DNA of 9,132 bases from positions 1 to 9,132 of the forward strand of contig CASECK010000143.1 in NCBI GenBank assembly GCA_949286295.1, given 5' to 3'. The position numbers were made by a program, and so were the translations under genes. The notes beneath the pieces are model-generated. The model saw only the letters and a program-made list of their open reading frames with translations, did no database searches and was not told the DNA's origin. Below are positions 5,472 to 9,132 of this stretch, in pieces; the stretch's first letter is position 1, and each line of letters begins with the position of its first letter. The DNA is from an uncultured bacterium (GTDB lineage: Bacteria; Bacillota; Clostridia; Oscillospirales; Oscillospiraceae).

Positions 5472-6347
5472 TCAGCGCCCGGCCTCCCGCAGCATATTGT
5501 AGATGGTGTCGCGGATGGCCGCCCCGGCGGTGACCGGGGCCACCTTGCCCGGCAGGGACAGGGCCCAGATGACCGTCAGCCCCAGCTGCCCGGCGGCCTG
5601 GAGGTCCACGCCCCCGGGGTTGGAGGCCAGGTCCAAAATCAGGCATTCCTCCCTGACGTCGGCCAGCTCCTCCCGGCCCAGCAGCCGGGCGGGGACGGTG
5701 TTGAGAATCAAATCATAGCCGCACAGCCAGCCCTTCAGCTGGGACAGGTGCTCGGCCTGGAAGCCCATAGCCCTGGCCCAGGACAGCTGCTCATACTTCC
5801 GGGCGGCCACGCAGACCTGGGCGCCCAGGGCGTGGAAGCGCTGGGCGGTGAGCCGCCCCACCCGGCCAAAGCCCAGAATCAGCACCCGGGCGCCGTGGAT
5901 GGTGATGGGCAGGTGCTCCATGGCCAGCTGGAGGGCCCCCTCCGCCGTTGGGACGGCGTTGGCCACCGCCAGCTCCTCCCGGGCGAAGTAGTCCCAAAGT
6001 TCAAGCCCCCGGGCCCGGGCCATCTCCCGGGCGGCGGGGGGCACCCGGCCGCCGCACAGAAACTGCTGGTGAGACAGGCGGTCCAAAATAGTTTCCAGAG
6101 GGCGCCCGGAGGAGGAGAGGGGAGCGTTGAGCAGGCCGTCCTCCCCCAAGACGGGCAGGGGAAGAATGACGCAGTCCGCCCGCTCCACCTGCTCCAGATT
6201 GGCCGCCTGGGACAGGCCCGGCGCCTGCTGGCGGTGCTCCTCCAGGGCGTAAGTATGGACGGTGTGGCCGTCCTCGGCCAGCAGCTGGGCCAGCTTGGCC
6301 TGCCGCAGGTCGCCGCCCACCACCCAGAAATTCAGTTCGCGCTCCAT
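5472..6347 (-). CDS. dpaA: Dipicolinate synthase subunit A (NAD(P)-binding)
   Basis: The 291-residue product starts at ATG 6347, chosen because GGAGGTGGG lies three bases upstream on the minus strand; a start six codons earlier would sit upstream of that site. The N-terminal domain opens with FWVVGGDLRQAKLAQLLAEDGH (7-28), the characteristic DpaA GGD-R start, and contains CVILPLPVL (59-67). The Rossmann domain carries ARVLILGFGRVGRLTA (153-168), a GxGxxG dinucleotide site. LILNTVPARLL and ILDLASNPGGVD follow, as in SpoVFA, and the end LSLPGKVAPVTAGAAIRDTIYNML is strongly conserved in the family. DpaA with DpaB oxidises dihydrodipicolinate to dipicolinate during late sporulation. A sigma-K-type promoter precedes it. 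Unlike Bacillus subtilis, no asd, dapG or dapA follows. Confidence 0.95.
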   Translation of the reverse strand: MERELNFWVVGGDLRQAKLAQLLAEDGHTVHTYALEEHRQQAPGLSQAANLEQVERADCVILPLPVLGEDGLLNAPLSSSGRPLETILDRLSHQQFLCGGRVPPAAREMARARGLELWDYFAREELAVANAVPTAEGALQLAMEHLPITIHGARVLILGFGRVGRLTAQRFHALGAQVCVAARKYEQLSWARAMGFQAEHLSQLKGWLCGYDLILNTVPARLLGREELADVREECLILDLASNPGGVDLQAAGQLGLTVIWALSLPGKVAPVTAGAAIRDTIYNMLREAGR

Positions 6348-6349
6348 TG

Positions 6350-6384
6350 ACCCACCTCCATCCACCGCCGCCTGGGCGGTGGGT
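6350..6384 (-). promoter_or_regulatory. dpaA leader with two mutually exclusive stems, one masking the RBS
   Basis: In the minus-strand RNA, ACCCACC (6384-6378) can pair with GGTGGGT (6356-6350), which overlaps the GGAGGTGGG ribosome binding site of dpaA. Alternatively CCACCGCC (6382-6375) can pair with GGCGGTGG (6369-6362), freeing that site. The arms overlap, so only one form can exist at a time. The two-state arrangement is seen in the sequence; regulation through it is inference. Confidence 0.35.
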
Positions 6385-6392
6385 TTCTGCTG

Positions 6393-6420
6393 TATTGTAT
6401 GCCGCGGTCAGAGCGGGGGT
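6393..6420 (-). promoter_or_regulatory. Sporulation sigma-K/sigma-E-type promoter of dpaAB
   Basis: On the minus strand, AC (6420-6419), 17 bases and CATACAATA (6401-6393) fit the Bacillus sigma-K pattern AC-N16/17-CATAnnnTA. The -10 also fits the sigma-E pattern CATACAnT. Transcription would start near 6386, about 40 bases before the dpaA ATG. This agrees with known mother-cell, sigma-K control of DPA synthase in Bacillus. No competing sigma-A promoter is visible in this gap. Confidence 0.7.
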
Positions 6421-6437
6421 GCGGCCCGTCTGAGGAT

Positions 6438-6471
6438 AAAAACGCCCTCCCCGCCGGCGGCGGGGAGGGCG
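6438..6471 (-). terminator. Intrinsic terminator of the marR-MATE operon
   Basis: Read on the minus strand, CGCCCTCCCCGCC and GGCGGGGAGGGCG form a perfect 13-bp stem with a 3-base loop (6471-6443), followed by five T residues (6442-6438). It begins 12 bases after the MATE stop codon and lies upstream of the dpaA promoter, insulating the sporulation operon. Confidence 0.93.
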
Positions 6472-6483
6472 CGGGGCAGATAG

Positions 6484-7818
6484 TCAGGCAGCGGGGAGGC
6501 GGCGCAGGAAGCGCGATAGCAACCAAGCGGCCAGCAGGCCGGCCAGCAGGGAGGTGGCGGCGAAATTGAGCCAGATTCCCGTCAGCCCCAGGGGCCACAG
6601 CAGGGCAATCAGCGCCACGGGGAACACCAGGGCGGTGGACAGGGAGATGAGGGAGGCGGCGGCCGCCTGCTCCACCGCCGTCATCAGGCTCTGGACGGCG
6701 AAGGAGAACCACCGGGTCAGATAGGTCAGGGCAAACAGCCGGATGGCGGCCTGGGCGGTGTCCAGGAAGGCGGCGTCCATGCCGGACAGGAACAGGGCGG
6801 TGACGGCGCCGGGGAAACAGAATAGGGCCAGGGCGGCCAGCAGGGAGATGCCCGCCGCGGCGGAGAAGCAGTAGCCCTCGATGGCCCGGATGCGCCGCAG
6901 GTCCCCGGCCCCCCAGTTGTAGCTCACCGCCGGCTGCAGGGAGTCGCACGCGCCGTACAGCAGGGGCTGGATGAGCCCCTCGGCGTACATGAGGATGCCG
7001 TAGATAGACACGGCGTTTTGTCCCCCCAGCCGCAGCAGCACCGCGTTCATCAGGATGGAGGTGACGCGCCCGGAGATGTTGTTGAGGAAGTTGGGGCTGC
7101 CGCAGGCCACAATCTGCCGGATCATGGGGATAGTGAACCGGGGGCGGCAGAACCGCAGCTGGAGCCGGCCCCGGGCAAAGGGGTACAGGGCCAGGAGCAC
7201 GCAGGCCACCATGCCCAGGGAGGAGGCCAGGGCGGCGGCCCAGATGCCGAGGTCCAGCACCACCAGCAGCACAAATTCGAACAGGGCGGTGAGAATGGAC
7301 ATGAGGATGTTCAGCCACATACTCATCCGAATCTTGCCGCAGATGCGCAGATAGTTGTCCGCGGCGAAGATGATGGTGGTCACCGGGGAGAACAGGGCGT
7401 ACACCCGCAGATAGGTGGCCGCCAGCCCGGCCAGCTCCCCCCGGGCGCCCAGCAGGGACAGCAGCAGGGGGGCGGACAGGAAGAGCAGCGCGCCCAGGAA
7501 AAAGCCGGTGGCCACAATCAGCAGGCAGGCGCAGGTGAAGATATTGTTGGCCGCCTGGCCGTCCTTCTGGCCCAGGCGCACCGAGATGGGGACGGAGGAA
7601 CCCACGCCGATGAGGTCGGCCAGGGCGAAGTTGATGATGACAAAGGGCATGGCCAGGTTGATGGCCGCAAAGGCAGCCTCGCCCAGGACCTGGCCCACCA
7701 GCACCCCGTCAATGAGCTGGTACAGGGCCGAGGCCAGCATCCCGACGGCCCCGGGGAGGGCGGCGGTGACGAACAGGCGCCCCGGTGGCGTCTGGGAAAA
7801 GAGAACTTTTGGTTCCAT
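6484..7818 (-). CDS. MATE family multidrug efflux transporter
   Basis: The 444-residue protein from ATG 7818 has the length and roughly twelve hydrophobic segments of MATE (NorM/DinF-type) Na+- or H+-driven exporters. Recognisable stretches include the family start PGRLFVTAALPGAVGMLASALYQLIDGVLVG, the first-repeat AINLAMPFVIINFALADLIGVGSSVPIS and VACGSPNFLNNISGRV at the start of the second repeat. GLIQPLLYGACDSLQPAVSYNWGAG then corresponds to the conserved MATE Q-P-Y-N-G motif. The C-terminus ends in a short basic tail (LLSRFLRRLPAA). AAAGGAG lies 11 bases upstream of the chosen ATG; the frame stays open further upstream, but only across the marR gene. It starts five bases after the marR stop, so the two are co-transcribed and the exporter is probably induced when MarR binds a toxic ligand. 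The substrate is unknown. Confidence 0.93.
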   Translation of the reverse strand: MEPKVLFSQTPPGRLFVTAALPGAVGMLASALYQLIDGVLVGQVLGEAAFAAINLAMPFVIINFALADLIGVGSSVPISVRLGQKDGQAANNIFTCACLLIVATGFFLGALLFLSAPLLLSLLGARGELAGLAATYLRVYALFSPVTTIIFAADNYLRICGKIRMSMWLNILMSILTALFEFVLLVVLDLGIWAAALASSLGMVACVLLALYPFARGRLQLRFCRPRFTIPMIRQIVACGSPNFLNNISGRVTSILMNAVLLRLGGQNAVSIYGILMYAEGLIQPLLYGACDSLQPAVSYNWGAGDLRRIRAIEGYCFSAAAGISLLAALALFCFPGAVTALFLSGMDAAFLDTAQAAIRLFALTYLTRWFSFAVQSLMTAVEQAAAASLISLSTALVFPVALIALLWPLGLTGIWLNFAATSLLAGLLAAWLLSRFLRRLPAA

Positions 7819-7823
7819 GGATG

Positions 7824-8285
7824 TCAGGGCTCCTTTGCTCCGGATGAAAAGATGTGTTCCTGGAAGGACAGGCGGAACTGCTCGGTCAGCTCCTCCACCG
7901 CCAGGAGAAAGTCGGGGGAGAAGCGCTCCAGCGTGCGGGCCATGGCCTGCTCCTCCGCCAGATACACAGGCTGGAGCAGCCGCTGGGCGTAGGCCTGGCC
8001 CTCCGGGGTCAGGGTGACGTCCTTTTCCTTGCCCCGGCTGCCGGGCACCAGGCGCAGGCAGCCGGCCTGGATGTACTCCTTGACCACGGTGTTCACGGTG
8101 GTCTTGGGGATGAACAGCTCCTGGGCCAGCTGCTTTTGAGAGCGGGGGCGGCCGCCGGCCAGGGCGTAGAAGATGGCCAGGGCGTTCTCGTTGACCCCCA
8201 GGTGCCGGGCGGCCATATAGTACAGCCCGTCGATTCGGTCGCTGCACAGGTAAAAGCGGTTGAGATAGCCGCGGTAGATAGACAT
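7824..8285 (-). CDS. MarR family transcriptional regulator
   Basis: The product has 153 residues from ATG 8285, with AAGGAGG eight bases upstream; an earlier in-frame start (8342) falls on the promoter -10 and cannot be used. The winged helix-turn-helix is clear: QKQLAQELFIPKTTVNTVVKEYIQ (50-73), with the recognition helix at about 60-72, then the wing LVPGSRGKEKDVTLTPEG (79-96) with its basic tip and the TPEG end typical of MarR. N- and C-terminal helices (3-30 and 104-145) would form the dimer interface. MarR proteins usually repress their own operon and release DNA on binding a phenolic or other small ligand. Here the gene leads a MATE exporter, and its promoter is flanked by a perfect inverted repeat, which fits autoregulation. 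The ligand is unknown; Cys14 and Cys76 could allow redox sensing, but this is speculative. Confidence 0.94.
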   Translation of the reverse strand: MSIYRGYLNRFYLCSDRIDGLYYMAARHLGVNENALAIFYALAGGRPRSQKQLAQELFIPKTTVNTVVKEYIQAGCLRLVPGSRGKEKDVTLTPEGQAYAQRLLQPVYLAEEQAMARTLERFSPDFLLAVEELTEQFRLSFQEHIFSSGAKEP

Positions 8286-8314
8286 TGGAAAGGCCTCCTT
8301 CTTGTCGCTGGTGA

Positions 8315-8362
8315 AATACGGTTTCGGACTTCCGGAGAGCAATTATAGTCCGAAACCGTATT
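8315..8362. promoter_or_regulatory. Likely MarR operator: 16-bp perfect inverted repeat
   Basis: AATACGGTTTCGGACT (8315-8330) and AGTCCGAAACCGTATT (8347-8362) are perfect reverse complements, separated by 16 bases. One arm fills the -35/-10 spacer of the marR promoter and the other lies just downstream of the predicted start. The arm centres are 32 bp apart, about three helical turns, so two dimers could bind the same DNA face. Each arm is itself weakly symmetric (CG...CG core), as expected for a dimer site. Confidence 0.8.
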
Positions 8363-8370
8363 AAAGTCAA
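8342..8370 (-). promoter_or_regulatory. Sigma-A promoter of marR-MATE
   Basis: On the minus strand, TTGACT (8370-8365), a 17-base spacer and TATAAT (8347-8342) are nearly a perfect consensus. Transcription should begin near 8335, about 50 bases before the marR ATG. Such a strong promoter suggests tight repression in the resting state. Confidence 0.92.
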
Positions 8371-8385
8371 GGGGGCGGTTTCCAC

Positions 8386-8419
8386 AAAAAAGCGCGCCCC
8401 GCCGGTGGGCGGGGCGCGC
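8386..8419 (-). terminator. Intrinsic terminator of etfA
   Basis: On the minus strand GCGCGCCCCGCC and GGCGGGGCGCGC form a perfect 12-bp stem with a 4-base loop (8419-8392), followed by six T residues (8391-8386). It ends the ETF transcript 15 bases before the marR -35 element. Confidence 0.94.
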
Positions 8420-8437
8420 AGAGGGATAACAGACAGC

Positions 8438-9132
8438 TTACTTGGCGGCCTTGGCGGCGCGGATGGCCTCGATGAGCATGGGGGTAACCTTGAACAGGTC
8501 GCCGCAGATGCCGTAGTCGGCCACCTCAAAGATGGGGGCGGTGTCGTTCTTGTTCACGGCGATGATGCACTCGGAGTCCTGCATACCGGCCTTGTGCTGG
8601 ATGGCGCCGGAGATGCCCAGAGCCACATAGATTTTGGGGTGGACGGTCTTGCCGGTCTGGCCCACCTGGTGGTCGGCGGTCATCCAGCCGGAGTCCACCA
8701 CGGCGCGGGAGGCGCCCACGACGCCGCCCAGGACCTCAGCCAGCTCCTCGGCCAGCTTGATGCCGCCCTCCACGTCCTTGGAGATGCCGCGGCCCACAGA
8801 GACCACCACGTCGGCGCCAATCAGGTCCACCAGCTTCTTGGCGGCCTTGACCACCTCGACCACCTGGGTCTCCAGGTCGCTCTCGGACAGGGAGAACTGG
8901 GGCTTGATGAGCTCGCAGGCGTCGGCCTTGGCCTGGTCAAAGGCGTTTTTCTTCATCACGCCGGGGCGGACGGTGGCCATGGCGGGACGGAACCGGGGGC
9001 AGATGATGGTGGCCATCAGGTGGCCGCCGAAGGCGGGACGGGTCATCTTCAGGTTCCGGTCGTCCTCGGGGATGTTGTCAATCATGTTGGGGGCCAGCGT
9101 GGAGCTGGCGCGCAGGAACTCCTTGTACTTGG
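8438..9132 (-). CDS. etfA: Electron transfer flavoprotein alpha subunit, C-terminal part
   Basis: The gene enters from the right edge and ends at TAA 8438-8440; about 231 C-terminal residues are visible and the start lies outside. The FAD-binding C-terminal domain of EtfA is unmistakable: VVSVGRGI, LAEELAEVLGGVVGASRAVVDSGW, HQVGQTGKTVHPKIYVALGISGAIQH (the family signature around the FAD) and SECIIAVNKNDTAPIFEVADYGICGDLFKVTPML. The upstream visible part, TRPAFGGHLMATIICPRFRPAMATVRPGVM, is the usual end of domain I. EtfA pairs with EtfB and passes electrons between an acyl-CoA dehydrogenase and other carriers. In Clostridia this often means the electron-bifurcating butyryl-CoA dehydrogenase complex, but that partner is outside the window, so the exact ETF type is open. 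Confidence 0.96.
   Translation of the reverse strand, partial: KYKEFLRASSTLAPNMIDNIPEDDRNLKMTRPAFGGHLMATIICPRFRPAMATVRPGVMKKNAFDQAKADACELIKPQFSLSESDLETQVVEVVKAAKKLVDLIGADVVVSVGRGISKDVEGGIKLAEELAEVLGGVVGASRAVVDSGWMTADHQVGQTGKTVHPKIYVALGISGAIQHKAGMQDSECIIAVNKNDTAPIFEVADYGICGDLFKVTPMLIEAIRAAKAAK

Noticed and set aside
5064..6350. 428-residue plus-strand frame over dpaA and dpaB
   Set aside because: Gly/Gln/Val-rich without motifs. Both minus-strand genes are confidently identified as dipicolinate synthase subunits.
7819..8529. N-terminal extension of the MATE frame to 681 residues
   Set aside because: The extension lies over marR, its promoter and the etfA terminator. The ATG at 7818 gives the normal MATE length.

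Overview
The window looks like a GC-rich, endospore-forming member of the Clostridia, most likely Oscillospirales (Flavonifractor / Lawsonibacter / Oscillibacter-like). This is inferred from strongly G/C-biased third codon positions, AGGAGG-type ribosome binding sites, dipicolinate synthase genes, a split transketolase and a clostridial-type EtfA. No taxonomic marker gene is present, so the genus is not settled.

Plus strand, 1-4828. The window opens inside a collagen-like protein (Gly-Pro-Thr repeats plus a C-terminal beta-rich domain of the spore-surface BclA kind). A family 2 glycosyltransferase with C-terminal TPR-like repeats follows and plausibly glycosylates it. Next comes a short lipoprotein with a GerMN-like domain, closed by a strong terminator. 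A good sigma-A promoter with a palindromic -10 region and a hairpin-rich leader drives the split transketolase pair (N- and C-terminal subunits, 1 nt apart). The convergent gap after transketolase (4535-4826) has no plausible gene. It holds an extended -10 promoter, a multibranched predicted RNA fold, a 16-bp perfect hairpin and an intrinsic terminator, and looks like an unrecognised standalone structured RNA.

Minus strand, 4827-9132. dpaA-dpaB (spoVFA-spoVFB) encode dipicolinate synthase. The operon is preceded by a near-consensus sigma-K/sigma-E promoter, as expected for late mother-cell expression. Upstream of it lies a marR-MATE efflux operon, with a sigma-A promoter (TTGACT-17-TATAAT) embedded in a perfect 16-bp inverted repeat that is very likely the MarR operator. 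The window ends in the C-terminal part of etfA, closed by its own terminator.

Three physiological themes meet here: spore coat and core maturation (collagen-like protein with glycosyltransferase, DPA synthase, possibly the GerMN-like lipoprotein), central carbon metabolism (transketolase, ETF), and a self-regulated efflux module. The most novel-looking element is the putative RNA at about 4593-4828.
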